Shown: positions 32,834 to 45,070, counted from the first letter of the stretch. The stretch is 64,000 bases of DNA from Dendrobium chrysotoxum (GCA_019925795.1 CM034297.1:46026683-46090682), one strand, 5' to 3'. Notes: generated by a model from the letters alone, not told the origin. A program made the numbers and translations.

Positions 32834-34320
32834 TCATACATTTATATCAATCACACCCAATCTGGTCCTCAAAAAACTAAATGAGTTAAAGGCCAGTGGT
32901 TTAGTAAATATGTCAGCCAACTAATTTTCAGTTGCTACATGATGTAGCTCAATCTCCCCTTTTGTAACATGGTCCCTAATGAAGTGATGCCTTATATTAA
33001 TGTGTTTGGTTCTAGAATGTTGGATTGGATTCTTAGAAATACAGATGGCACTATTATTATCACACAGAATAGAAATTATGCCAATAGATAATCCTAAATC
33101 CAAAACTTATTACTTAACCCAAAGGACTTGGGCCACACAACTTCCTAAGGCAATGTACTCAGCTTCAACAGTGGAAAGTGCAACTAAGTTCTATTTTCTT
33201 ATAGACCAGGAGACTAAAGACTGTCCTATGAATTGGTAAGTTCCAGAAGTGCTCTTTCTATCCACCCTACACCGTGCAAAGTCAAAATCAGAATATCTAA
33301 TAATCTCAAAAGAAATGTTGTACCTAGGGTACCAGATTCCTAGGTTTGGGGTCCCTAAAAGATATCTAAGAATTCTCTTAATAGCAGTCAGGTGGGACTC
33401 TTTAGGATCAGCTTCAAACCTAGCATAAAGACAAACACTAAACATAATATCAGGTCGGCTAGCAGTCAGGTAAAATAGTGATCCAATTATTCCTCTATAC
33501 TTCTTCTGATCAACAGATTTTCCACTTGAATCCTTATCTAACTGAACAGAGGAGCTCATGGGAGTGTTGATTAGCTTAGATTTATCTATTTCATATTTCT
33601 TCAAAATGTCCTTAGTGTATTTAGATTGATTGAGAAAGGTTCCATCATCCATTTGTCTTATGCTAAACCCAAAAAGTAGGACAATTCTCCCATCATACTC
33701 ATCTCAAACTCCTTACTCATTATTTTAGAAAACTCATCACATAATTATTTATCAAAAGATTCAAAAATTATATCATCAACATAGATCTAGACAATGAGTA
33801 AATCATCCCTTACTCTCCTCAGAAAAAGGGTGGTGTCTACGCTCCCCTTAATAAACTCTCTTTCTAACAGAAATGTGCTAAGCCTCTCATACCAAGCTCT
33901 GGGTGCCTGTTTCAATCCATATAAGGCCTTTTTTAATTTGTAAACATGATTTGGATATTGAGAACTCTCAAAACCTAGGGGTTGTTCTACAAAAATATCC
34001 TCTTTTATTACCCCATTTAAAAAGGCACTTTTAACATCCATTTGAAACAGCATAAATCCCTTATAACAGGCAAAGGCTAGTAGCACCCTAATGGCTTCCA
34101 ATCTAGCTACAGGGGTAAAGGTCTCCTCAAAATCAATCCCTTTAATCTGATTATACCCCTTAGCCACCAATCTTGCCTTATTCCTAATCACCACACCAGA
34201 ATCATTCATCTTATTCTTAAAGACCCACTTGGTTACCACTATACTTTAATTCCTAGGTCTTTCTACTAACTCCCAAACATCGTTCCTTACAAATTGATTC
34301 AGTTCCTCTTGCATAGCTAA
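32834..34320 (-). pseudogene. Reverse transcriptase and RNase H part of Pol, element D
   Basis: Open pieces 33787-34239, 33191-33652 and 32921-33103, stop at 32834-32836. RT motifs: WVFKNKMND, FQMDVKSAFLNGVIKED, ALYGLKQAPRAWYERL. The active-site IYVDD (about 33775-33790) is preceded at once by a stop. A shift near 33655 divides RT from the connection region. RNase H has YSDFDFARC, an ALSTVEAEY block and the conserved Asp in ILCDNNSA. Copies element RNA into cDNA in intact relatives. Confidence 0.9.
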
Positions 34321-34323
34321 GAT

Positions 34324-35545
34324 CTAAAATTCATCAGAATAGGCTTGATTGATGTTGGTGGGTTCAGTCATTGAGATAAAGGCAGAGTGGTTTACTTCCT
34401 TCCTAAGTCCATGCCTAGTCCTAACACCTTCAGAAGGATCTCCTAAGATCAGTTCTTTAGGATGACTCGAAGAATATCTCCAATCTCTAGGCAAAGTGTT
34501 TTGAGATTCTACCCTTTTCTCTAGATTTGTATTTTCAACCCCTTGGGTAATCTCTCCTACCTCTTCTTCTTCCTCAACTCTAGTCTCCTTAGGATCAAAT
34601 TCATCAAACACCATATGAGTTATCTCTTCCACCATCAAAGTCCTCTTATTAAACACCCTAAAGGATTTCCCCACACTAGAATAGCCTAAGAACACTCCTT
34701 CATCAGATTTGGGGTCAAACTTTCCTAAGGATGATTTCCCATTGTTTAGAATGAAAACCTTACAGCCAAAGACATGGAGGTGGGACAGGTTTAGAGTTCT
34801 ACCCTTAATGATCTCATAAGGTGTCTTATTCAGATTGGATCTAATATTCACCCTATTCAGCACATAACAGGCAGTGTTCACCGCTTCAGCCCAAAAGTAT
34901 TTTAGAAGTGAATACTCAGCAAGCATGGCTCTAGCGGCTTCCACTAATATCTTGTTCTTCCTTTCAGCTACCCCATTCGGCTGAGGGGTCCTAGGAGCTA
35001 AAAAATTATGACTAATCCCTTGCTCCTCACAGAAAGTTCTAAACTTCATATTTTCAAACTCTCCATCATGATCACCATGAATAGTCAATATCTCACAACC
35101 TAACTTCCTCTGAATCCAAGTGGAGAAGGATTTAAATTCATCAAATAACTCAGATTTATGTGACAGAAATTTAATCCAAGTAAACCTCGAGTAATCATCA
35201 ACAATCATAAAATCATAGACTTTTCCCCCTAAGCTGGCAGTGCTAATGGGTCCGAAGTGATCCATGTGAAGGACTTCTAAAGGTCTAGAGGTGCTAATAT
35301 CCTTAACAGAGTGAAAGGAGGACTAGACTTGCTTCCCTAATTGACAGGCATCACACAGGTGGTCCTTAGTGAACTTAAGCTTGGGGACATCTCTAACTAA
35401 GTCCATTTGGGTAACTCTCCTAAGAGTTTTCATACCGACATGACATAATCTCCTATACCATAACCAAGACTTATCAGTAGCAGTTTTTAAGTAAATTGAA
35501 ACATCAGCTTTAAAGCAACTTACATCCATCATGTAAACATTATTG
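34324..35545 (-). pseudogene. Integrase part of Pol, element D
   Basis: The longest intact piece of any copy, 34324-35265 (313 residues). The HHCC zinc region is 35323-35532 (LCHVGMKTLRR, then HLCDACQLGKQ). The DDE core keeps all catalytic acids: HMDHFGP (about 35258), IHGDHDGEF (about 35065-35090) and GVAERKN (about 34955-34975). A stop after GKQV divides the zinc region from the core. The C-terminal part holds acidic EEEEEV and continues toward RT. Confidence 0.9.
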
Positions 35546-35550
35546 ATCCT

Positions 35551-35886
35551 TTATTCCTGTAAAGTAATTTTATCATTTAAGCTTAAAATGTAGCAAGTGG
35601 GCAGGAATTTGATGTTGTATCCTTTGTCACAGAGTTGACTGATGCTCAGCAGGTTGTGTTTCAATCCATCTACAAACAAAATATTATCAATCATAAAATT
35701 CTTTGAATAACCAATTATACCTGAACCTATCACCATCCTGGTGGTGTTGTCTCCAAGTGTAACCTTGCCTCCAGCCTTGACCTCCAGCGAAATGAACTGA
35801 TTTGCATCTCTAGTCATGTGTCTTGAACATCCGCTGTCCAGGCACCACATGCTCTCATGAGGTCTTGTGTGAGAGCACACCTATAA
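35551..35886 (-). pseudogene. Protease part of Pol, element D
   Basis: Open from 35880 to 35551. The aspartic protease site is WCLDSGCSRHM (about 35820-35850), followed by VTLGDNTTRMVIGSGIIG and GLKHNLLSISQLCDKGY. It would cleave the Gag-Pol polyprotein. Pol begins in a frame different from Gag, right after the Gag double stop. A stop before INNVYMMDV ends this piece. Confidence 0.85.
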
Positions 35887-35888
35887 AA

Positions 35889-37701
35889 TCATCAAATGTC
35901 AGATTTAGGACCCAAACAGGTTTGGGTTCCTTCTTATGAAAAGAAGAATGCAATGCATGTGTACTGTGCTGTAAAACAGGCAATTTGGGCCTTTACACCC
36001 AATGTGTACTACAGTGAAAAGTGCAAGTATGGGAGATGTGTCCTAACATGCCACAATAAAATTATCTAAGACTAGGAAAATGGTTAACTAATCTACGTGG
36101 GTAATAGTGCCTCTTCCTAGGTTTGAATGAAATATGCTTTGATGATTTTGAAACAGATTCTTTAAAAGGTGGAGGTACATAAAACTGTGCAAAAGTAGGA
36201 GGTGTTTCATTTTTCTCAAAAGCAATGATTTTAATTTTTAGAAATTCATTTTCTTTCTTCAAACTTGCAATTTCAAATTTTAATTCTCCCCTACTACTCT
36301 CCACGTCACATGCCAGATTGTCTAATTCTTTAAAAGCTTTTTCTAAATCAACATGCAAGATTTTTAGTAAATCATTTTCAATAATTAAATCAGAATGCTT
36401 TTTGTTTAACTCATCAAATTCATCAAGTAAAGACATGTGATTACTATCAAGTGTGGAATGATCTTTAACTACAGAATCATGCTCTTTTTGCAAGGTTAAG
36501 AAATCTAATTTCAGACTAGCATGCAATTTCTTAAGTTTCCTATAAGATGCATGAATTCTTTCAGATACTTCAAATAATTGATCGTAAGTAAGCTCACATA
36601 CCTCTTCCTGCTCAGATTGACAAGGATGATCATCAGCCATCAGACAAAAGTTAGTTTCCTCCTCTTCAACTTCAATCTTAGAGGAGTCAGATGCAGAATC
36701 TACCCAGAATTCCTTTTGAATTCTCTTTTTGTCCTTCCTGAATTTAGGTTTCTCCTCACCCTTTTTCTTGCTTGGGTGAGCTTTAAGTGTAGGACAATCA
36801 GCCTTAATGTGTCCAGGCTTCCTGCATTCAAAACAAACAGTATCAAATAAGCCTTTAAAATTTTTACTGGACTTACCCTTGTTCCTCTTCTGAACGTTCT
36901 TATATTTCTTCCTTAGAAAGCTTTTGAATTGCCTAGTGATTAAGGCAACATCATCGCTATCAGACTCGAAAGAATCAGTGTAAGTATCGTTGGCCTTCAG
37001 CGCCACAGTTTTCTCCTTCTTCTTCTCACCTGCATCAAGCTGTCTTTTGGTTCACCCCTTACTCGTAAGCAATGAGTGACCCAAGTAAGTTGTGAATAGA
37101 ATACTTGTTCAAATCTTTCGATTCAGTAATTCAGTTATCTTAGCATCAAACGAAGAAGGCAAACATCTCAAAATCTTGTTTAATTTTTCATAGTTTGTAA
37201 GTTTTCTTCCTAAAGCATGCAAAGAAGTGACAATTTGAGTGAACCTCATATACATTTCAGAAATAGATTTAGTAGGTTTCATGCAAAAAAGTTCATAGTC
37301 ATGAAGTAATATGTTTAACCTAGATTGTTTGACTTCAGTTATACCTTCATAAGTGATGCACAATTTATCCCAAATTTCTTTACCAGTTGTACAAGTAGAA
37401 ACACGCATGTAATCCTCAGATTTTAAGGCACAAAAAGATAGTTCAAATATTTGGCATTCAATTGGGCTAAGTCACGATCATCAAAAGTCCAATCAATGAA
37501 AGGCAGTTCAGTTTTAACATTGTTAACCATTCTAAAAGGTAGCTCATAGCCATCCTTAACAAGCATCCATATGCGATAATCTATAGATTGAAGAAAAGTG
37601 GACATGCGAGTTTTTCAAAAATCAAAAGGTATGTTATTAAACAATGGCGGTCGTGTAATTGAATAATCTTTAGCAGTATTATGATTACCAAAGTTAGCCA
37701 T
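35889..37701 (-). pseudogene. Gag, element D
   Basis: ATG at 37701 (MANFGNHNTAKDYSITRPP). A stop after IPFDF, a shift near 37425, and stops or shifts at 37030-37110 break the N-terminal half. The C-terminal half is open from 37006 to 36062: CCHC knuckle CFECRKPGHIKADC (36794-36835), then about 190 residues of heptad-type coiled coil (about 36190-36640). A second CCHC-like CGMLGHISHTC follows a stop at about 36020-36050. Ends at the double TGA 35889-35894. Confidence 0.88.
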
Positions 37702-37729
37702 GGATCAAATTCAAAAGTTTTTAAACTTA

Positions 37730-37756
37730 ATTTTTGAATCCCTCTCTGATACCACT
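37730..37756 (-). promoter_or_regulatory. Primer-binding site, element D
   Basis: Minus strand AGTGGTATCAGAGAGGGATT next to the LTR end, close to the initiator-Met tRNA complement. Confidence 0.85.
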
Positions 37757-39580
37757 TGAAAGTTCGATAGGGATATTAAGCCCTGATGAACTAGTCCCGA
37801 GGCTAACCAAGAGGTGGGGTGAATTAGTTATTTAAAAAATTTATGAGCAATAGGAAAAATCTTTTCAATAATTTGCAGCAGAAATAAGTAAATACAGAAC
37901 TAAAAAGATCAACCACAGATTTCACCCAAGCAGATAATAACAGAAAAGTAAAGTGCAGAAAATAATCAAAAAGAACACACCATATTTTATAGTGGTTCGG
38001 TCAACTTGACCTACGTCCACTCCCCGGAGCCTCTCCTCCGGGTATTGCACTAACACAAAAGTGACTCTCCTTCTGTTCCCACAGCAAGGCAGAGAAGCCT
38101 GTACAAAACTCCTTTCCACCAACCCGGTGAGACAGAGAACCTGAACTCCTTTCGCTTCCTCCTGAAGAAGGCAGAGAACCCGGACTCCTTTCACTTCCTT
38201 CTGAAGCAGGTAGAGAACCTGAACTCCTTTGGCTTTCTCCTGAAGCGAGCAGAGAACCCAGATCTTCTTGCAAACAATCCTCCTACAAAAAACACCGACA
38301 AGATGAGAGATGACGAACGGAGAAGACGACTCTGATCCTTGCTTGTAGCAACCTTTGTGAATCCCTCAAAAACTCTCCATCATAAGATCCTCTCTCTCTC
38401 TCTCCCAAGCTCTCTCTCTCTCTCAAGGTTTCTTTGGAAAGGAAAGTGGCAAAAGATTTTTCTTGTTGGAAGAAAAAGATCTTTTAAAGGAGGGCTCAAA
38501 AATTGCCCTAAATCTCAACTGGTCGGTCAATATCATCCAGGACGATCAGTAGATCGTCCTGTATGATCAGTTCAAAATCGCCTGTTTCAGCCTGGACGAT
38601 TAGTGGAAAAAAGTTATTCAGATCATCCCGTACGATTCTGCGATCGTCCAGGATGATTAGTGTAAATCAAGAATTTCATCCAGAAGACCGCTCTGGTCGT
38701 CCAGAGGAACTTGTGCTGGATGATCTCAAAATGACTTGATCGTCCAGGACGATATATCTATCGTCCTGTACGATTAGTTCAAAAAGTGCCAAGATCGTCC
38801 TAAACACCACTCTGGACGTACAGGTGAAACATGCTGGACGATTTTAAAATGACTTGATCGTCCGGGATGATATGGGTATCATCCCGTACGATACGTTCAA
38901 AATTGGGATTATCGTCCTGTACATAGCTCTGGACGTACAGGTGAAAGGCACTAGACGGTCAGGATTTTTAACATATCATCCCGTACGATCCTGCGATCAT
39001 CCGGGATGATATGATTGAATCAATCAGATCTTAATTACTTTCCTTAATCACCAGACTAATTTAGGCATGATTGTAATGGATCATCTAGAATGATACACGT
39101 ATCATCCGGGATGATCAGATCAAATCTCTAAAAATAAAACTTGCCTGACTTGATCTGGCGGTTGAGAATTTTTGATTTGAACCTATCATCCCGTATGATC
39201 AATGGATCATTCAGGATGATCAGCTTAATTAGACAGACTTAACTTGGTCGCCCTAATTAGGGTTTTTATTTTCAGTGGATCATTCAGGACGATGTAGATA
39301 TCATCCGGGACGATCAGAACAAAAATTAAACAGAAACTCTAATTCACTAAAACTCTCCCCCTGAGTATATGTGTGCAAGGTTACTTAGCTAGGAGATCAA
39401 TTACATTATATTTGACTCAAGAAAGGGAAAACATTATATTTAGACACACTTGGACCCGATCTTGAGTTAGCTTGAATTGCATTTGATCTTTTATAGCTAA
39501 AATGGGTTAGCTAAGCAAAACAGAATACAAACATATTTGTCATCATCAAAACTATACTATTTGAATCCATATTTGCAACA
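37757..39580 (-). repeat. 5' LTR of element D
   Basis: 1824 bp; hairpin repeats about 38120-38262, CT runs 38388-38425, TATA-like block about 38478-38490, palindrome array 38532-39316 with many near-perfect ATCGTCC-N-GGACGAT copies. Confidence 0.9.
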
Positions 39581-39585
39581 CTCTT
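39581..39585. repeat. Right target-site duplication of element D (CTCTT)
   Basis: Exact copy of 27641-27645; element C resumes here. Confidence 0.9.
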
Positions 39586-40492
39586 AACTGCAGTCAGGTG
39601 AGATTCTTTAGGATCAGCTTGAAATCTAGCACAGAGATAAACACTAAACATTATATCAGTTCGGCTAGCAATCAAGTAAAGTAGTAATCTAATTATTCCT
39701 CTGTACTTCTTTTGATCAACAGATTTTCCATTTGAATCCTTATCTAACTAAACAGTGGAGCTCATGGGAGTGTTTATTGGCTTATCTTTATCTATTTCAT
39801 ATTTTTTCAAGATATCCTTAGTGTACTTTGATTGATTAAGAAAAGTTACATCATTCATTTGCCTTATGCTAACCCCCAAAAAGTAAGACAATTCTCCCAT
39901 CATACTCATCTCAAACTCTTTACTCATTACTTTAAAAAAATTATCACATAATTTTTTATTAGAAGATCCAAACAGTATATCATCAACATAGATCTGGACA
40001 ATAAGTAAATCATCTCCTACTTTCCTTAGAAAAAGGGTGGTATCTACGCTACCCTTAACAAACTTCCTTTCCAGTAAGAATATGCTAAGCCTCTCGTACC
40101 AAGCTATGGGTGCCTGTTTTAAACCATACAAGGGCTTTTTTAATTTGTAAACATGATTTAAAAATTGGGAACTCTCAAAACCTGAGGGTTGCTCTACAAA
40201 CACATCTTCCTTTATTACCCCATTTAAAAAGGCACTCTTGACATCCATTTGAAAAAGCTTAAATCCCTTATAACAGGCAAAGGCTAGTAGCACTCTAATG
40301 GCTTCCAATATAGCTACAGGGGAAAATATCTCCTCAAAGTCAATCCCTTCTATTTGGTTGTACCCCTTAGCCACCAATCTTGCCTTATTCCTAACCACCA
40401 CACCAAAATCATTCATTTTATTCTTAAAGACCCATTTGATTCTCACAATACTTTGATTCTTAGGTCTTTCTACTAACTCCCAGACAACATTC
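39586..40492 (-). pseudogene. Reverse transcriptase part of Pol, element C
   Basis: Open from 40446 to 39748 (232 residues), the best RT frame in the window. WVFKNKMND, FQMDVKSAFLNGVIKED, KPLYGLKQAP and the complete active site IYVDDILFG (about 39985-40012) are present; the changed residues are KP for KA and APIAW for APRAW. It continues into RNase H across the D insertion. It is cut at about 40495, so integrase and Gag are absent. Confidence 0.9.
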
Positions 40493-41009
40493 CTTTTATT
40501 ACTTACTACGCCATGTGCTCATTACACAGTTTTATATGTTTTCAAGAAAAAGTAAGGATCCTATGATATGAGGCTCCAAACAACATGCATAATTCTTTTC
40601 GTTATTTATAAAAATATTGGTAAGCTCTAGTTAAATGGCTAAAATGAAAAATAGATGTAATTCTTCTAATATAGATCTCCAGGTGTAATAAAATGGTATC
40701 AAAGCAATGGTTATTAAAATAATTGAAATATAACTAGAGCTTATGAGTGGAATATAGAGTGTATGAGTGGAATAAAAATGAGATTTTATTTTACATGCAT
40801 GAATACCAGTTGCACACATGATTTTCTATGCATTTCATCTTAACGATTTATTTAACTGTTCAGGCATAAAAAAATGAATCCATTGGTAAGATTTTGCATT
40901 CTTTTATCCTTCTAAAAGTTAAGGTTTTTACACAATTTTTTGTACTGATTTGATGTGATTTCTGATTTATAATTAGTTGATTTAAGTTTGAAATTTTATT
41001 TTGAGCATG

Positions 41010-41010
<1 letters not shown>

Positions 41011-41038
<28 letters not shown>
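41011..41038. repeat. (TC)14 microsatellite
   Basis: Perfect TC run inside the internal region of H. Confidence 0.9.
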
Positions 41039-41043
<5 letters not shown>

Positions 41044-41099
41044 CACACACAGACTGATATGGAAATATTGAGGATAACATTTTTTAAAGGTAGAGAGAT

Positions 41100-42660
41100 T
41101 GTAATAACCTAAAAATGTGAAATATTTTTTTTTTTAAATATGAAAATTCTATAGTAGAGCACTGTGGTATTAAGCCATTAATAGTATTTTTATATATATT
41201 TATTATAAATATATGTGTCACATCCCATAGCCTTCCTCACTTGGTTGCTTGGCCAGGAAGAAATTGAATGAAGAAAAGAAGAGAAATGAGAGAGAAAGGT
41301 CTTTGGGTTCTATTTACCCGCCATTTCTATTATAGATTTTATTTAATTTATTATAAGTAACTATCTTCTTACTTTTATTTTCAATGATTTTGATTTCTAC
41401 GAGTTTATCTCTCCTAAATCTACCAAAAATGTATTATATCTTGATTTTATAAGCTTTCATCTTATAACTTTTGATATGTTTTAGATTTGATTATTTTGAA
41501 TAATATAACATAATATTATTATATTTTTACTAATTAAATATGTGTATATGAATTTTTGGGTAAAATGAGTAGGAAAAATATAGATTGAAAATGGGTTGAA
41601 AAGTGTTATATTATGATTTGACATGATAAGACTGCAAGATAATATGTACTAAAATGATTAATATGATTGAGCTGTGCAAGAATGTTTGCTATTAGTCTAA
41701 ATCTGATATGATGTTTAAATATGATGTAATGATTAATATCAGATATATGATATAATATCTTTATGATTGATAGGAGTTAGTGGATGGGTGTCATAAGAAG
41801 TTGGAGATTGATTAGGAGTTATAATGAGTCGAAGTGACTGATTCACGTGATTCAAAAGGAGTTGTTAGGAGTATAATCATTAGGTATCATAAGGGGCGAC
41901 TGATTGGGAGTTATAAATGCAGTAGCAAGATACTCTCATATGAATATCTGATAGAACATTGATTCACTGGTATAATTAATTGCATATAATACCCACAAAC
42001 TCAAGATACCCTCATCTTAATATCACATATTGATACCAATATTAAAATTGTTATTGATATCAATTACTAATATTGATACTAATTACTGATCTGAATATTG
42101 ATATTGACACTAATTACTGATTTTTGATATTAATATTGATTACTGATACTCATGTTGTTACTGATACAATTCTGTTACTCATACTGAATACTATTATTGA
42201 TATTGTAACTGTAACTAACAAATTGATGTGAGCTGAATGGATGATAAGATTGCATGGAATTGAATGAGTGATAAAGATTTACTGACTAATTGATTTATTA
42301 GAGTTTATGATGGAAGAATGAAACAGATCTGTCTGAGATATGATATGTTATAGACTAATTATTGATACAGATAATCGATATAGATACATTGATACATATA
42401 TTTCTTTAAATGATTTACATCATACTGTTCTCCTTTACCTTGCATTAATTTCAGTTATAAGATTTTGATTACTTACTAGGTCATATGCTCATTACGTAAT
42501 TTTACATATTTTTAGGAAAAGATAAGGATTCTATGATATGAGCCTCCGGACAACGTGCATAATTCTTTCTATTGTTCATAAGAAATTGGTAAGCTTTAGT
42601 TAAATGGCTAAAATGAAAAATAATGTAATTTTTTTAATATAGATCCTGGGGCGTGACACA
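41100..42660 (+). repeat. 3' LTR of element H
   Basis: 1561 bp, TGTAATAACCTAAAAATG to GGGGCGTGACACA, with purine tract AAAGGTAGAGAGAT at 41086-41099 before it. Contains a degenerate GATATTGATACTAATTACT-type repeat block at about 42020-42215. Confidence 0.6.
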
Positions 42661-43690
42661 TGTAACCTTTGTATCCTTATAAATAAAGGGTACAAATGAG
42701 TATTTTAGTTATTGATCCTTTTTTTTTTTGAATGGGTGAGATTATGAGCCCATTGAGCATTTCTATTCAAATTTTTTAGTAATTTGCTTTCTCTCCTTTC
42801 TCAAATAGGTTCCAGGTGCTAGTAAGGTTAGGTGTCATTCATGGATAAATTTGGATCTAACTCATTGTATTTAAAGTTCTATATCTAGGAAGCATGGTTA
42901 ACTACATAAAGCTGAAAATATATATACAATAGAAAAAAATGGATACTTCGGAGGTTATATACGAGATAAAGATATATGTTGTATTACCTCAATTAATAAA
43001 GCTTAAGAGTAGTAATAAAAAAATTAAAAAAAAAAACTAAAAGGCCTTAAAAGGGAGAGAAGGGTGCAATCCAATGTAGGCATAACCCATGCTAATTTAG
43101 AGCCCATAATCGACTTACTTATAAGATCAAGTGCCCCCTTCCTTTATAATTATTTCATTACATGAATCAATTATAATTCTTAAATTATTGTTGCTACATG
43201 GTTTGTGTAGTGATGTATTATTTTTTATTTTCATGTGTTATGGTTATCAGTTAATTATGTTATAGCTCAATTTATTCTGTTAGTTATACTATGATCCCTC
43301 TATGTTGTATGTACCCTATTTAAACCTATTTGAACCCTAATCAATCATTATTCGACCCATGTTAAAGCTTAATTCATTGTGTTATATTTATTGTGATCGG
43401 TCTATGAATTTAATGTGTTATGTTAAACAATGAACAAATCTTATTCAAATTTATTATTCAATCATTTATGAATTTTTCTAATAATTTTTTATTTGAACTA
43501 TATTCCGATCTTAATTGAAAACAAATTTAAATAATTATGATTAATTTTTTATTAGAATATAAAGAATGTTCGATGATTGAATTTTGATTACATATGATTC
43601 GAGCTTTCACCAAATTTTTTTTAATGTTATTTGATTTTTATTTGATCGCGGTGGACTTCAAAGAAATTTGTTCATACTTCATTCAGAATG
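42661..43690. other. No gene seen
   Basis: AT-rich DNA with a TCCTTATAAATAAAGGGTAC stretch at the start that could be old LTR or promoter sequence. No frame or RNA gene supported. Confidence 0.5.
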
Positions 43691-44400
43691 AGAGGTTGTT
43701 TAGTTGGAAGTAAAATGGGTGTAGAGTGTTCCAAATGTAGAGGTTTTGAAAATATTGATATTTGGCTGTATGAAAAAGGAATGCAAAGTAAAGAAGTAGA
43801 TGTAATGTAAACTATTTTATTTCATTTTTGAGGTAAAATAAACTCGACTAGTTTTGAGTAAGAATTGTTTACACTACAAGCAAGCTCGCTCGACAGCCGC
43901 CACCAGCCGGCCACAACCAGCCACCGTCGCCATCCACCGCCTGTCACTGCCACTTGTCGCCTGCCCCCATCGTAAGTTGTTGCCGCCACTTGCCCCCGTC
44001 GACCATTGTTGGTCGCCCTCCACCATCGTTGGTTACCTCCACTAGTTGTTGGTCGCCACCGCCACCACCACCATCCATCGTCAGCCACCACCACCACTGG
44101 CTGCCACCACCTAACCGTCATCCACCACTACAACCATCTGTTGTTGGCCATCGTCGCCACCATCAGCTGTCACCCTATTTGAATTTTACACTACATTCAT
44201 TTTATTTCAAACCAAACAAAAAAGTATTCACAGGCATTTACTTTACACTCATCTGAATAACTTCAAAATAAATATTTTATATTATATTTCTTTTATACTA
44301 TATTTCTTTTACACTGCATTTTTTTTCAACCAATCAAAGAAACTTTTAGAGTATTTTGATCCAAACAAGCATATTTTCAAGAAAACAAAAATTCTCCTAT
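43690..44400. repeat. CCACC-rich minisatellite block in an AT-rich, possibly MITE-like frame
   Basis: 43880-44170 is unusually GC-rich and made of imperfect CCACC, CGCC and GTTGGTCGCC units; six frames give low-complexity Pro/His or Trp/Gly strings, so I do not call it coding. The flanks (GGTTGTTTAGTTGGAAG near 43694 and GATCCAAACAAGC near 44361) resemble weak inverted ends of a MITE, with low certainty. Confidence 0.4.
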
Positions 44401-44464
44401 TTCTAAAGCAAGCATGAGCGAAAAAACACGCAATTTTGGCCTTTCTTATGGGCAAATAAGTTAT

Positions 44465-44665
44465 TGGCTTATTCCAAGTGGATAGGAATTTCTTTGGCTG
44501 GAATTAGGGCTATCTGTAATCTCTTCAGCATCCACGAGGCAAGGGCCAAATCAAATCAACGAGTTCGGAGTATTTTGTTTAGATTCTTCAAACTCTTGCT
44601 TAAGTTAGCTGAGATTCTTCAAACCCTTGCTTAAGTTAGCTCAGATTCTTCAAGTCCTTACCAAG
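44465..44665 (+). other. Candidate 5' UTR exon of the mTERF gene
   Basis: Less AT-rich than its flanks. Ends in a 31-bp tandem repeat (AGATTCTTCAAACTCTTGCT-type, 44581, 44612 and 44643) whose last copy runs into CCAAG followed by GTAAC, a good donor at 44666. The matching acceptor would be TTGAATAG at 49829, two bases before the mTERF ATG, giving a 5.16-kb leader intron. Inference only. Confidence 0.35.
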
Positions 44666-44849
44666 GTAACTTTTATTTCTTATTTTATTCCAAGCAATTG
44701 TTTTTAACAGGAGGATTAGCAGATAATCCGATTTTAGCTAGCGGAACTAGTTGGTTTTTGATTTTGTAAAGGCCGAAAACTGCAGTTTTTGTCTTTTTTA
44801 TTATTATTATTTTTTTGTTTGATTGGAGCTTGGGCGTTATTGATTTTAA

Positions 44850-45070
44850 GGGCTCATTTGGTAGCTTGAATTTTGAAAAATGAAGAAGTTTGTTTAATGC
44901 ATCATTTGGTTGTATGTAATTACGTACTAACATTGATTCAAACTCCACAAACATCCTCAAAACTCCATGTGAAGTGAGGGTTACAAGTTCGTGTTCAAAT
45001 GAGACAAAGAAAATCCTCATTTTCTGCAAGTTCTCTGTCTACATTTTACTAGCAACCAAAATGCGCACTA
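44850..45070. mobile_element. Possible degenerate hAT-type MITE
   Basis: Ends GGGCTCATTTGGTAGC (44850) and GCAACCAAAATGCGC (about 45052-45066) are imperfect inverted repeats of the kind seen in hAT MITEs. No coding sequence. Confidence 0.35.

Larger units (their letters stand above)
27646..39580 (-). mobile_element. Sirevirus-type copia element D, full-length with ORF3
   Basis: 11.9-kb minus-strand element: 5' LTR 37757-39580, PBS, gag, pol, hairpin-repeat 3' UTR, palindrome array, ORF3, polypurine tracts, 3' LTR 27646-29509. Exact CTCTT duplications place it in RNase H of C. It is the best-preserved copy: about 22 differences in the first 277 LTR bases by eye, nearly all transitions. About ten stops and shifts still break gag-pol, so it is not autonomous. 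Confidence 0.93.
24880..40495 (-). mobile_element. Sirevirus-type copia element C (5'-truncated), split by D
   Basis: Minus-strand element. Visible parts: 3' LTR 24880-25641 with an internal deletion, 3' UTR 25642-27099, RNase H and RT 27100-27640 and 39586-40490. Integrase, gag and the 5' LTR are missing: at about 40495 it joins element H directly. It has no ORF3. Possible left target copy AGAGG at 24875-24879; the right copy is lost. Confidence 0.82.
40496..42660 (+). mobile_element. Short LTR element H (left LTR truncated)
   Basis: A 195-bp stretch (40496-40690) is repeated at about 42470-42660: TTACTTACTA, TGCTCATTAC, GGTAAGCT, TTAAATGGCTAAAATGAAAA and AATATAGATC are shared. The first copy is followed by a PBS-like TGGTATCAAAGC (40694-40705) and the second starts after a purine tract, so these are the ends of two LTRs. 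The internal region is only about 410 bp without a coding frame: a TRIM-like or internally deleted element, gypsy-like by LTR character (inference). Confidence 0.6.

Noticed and set aside
43822..44256. Trp/Gly-rich and Pro/His-rich frames
   Set aside because: Both strands of the CCACC minisatellite give long frames by composition alone.
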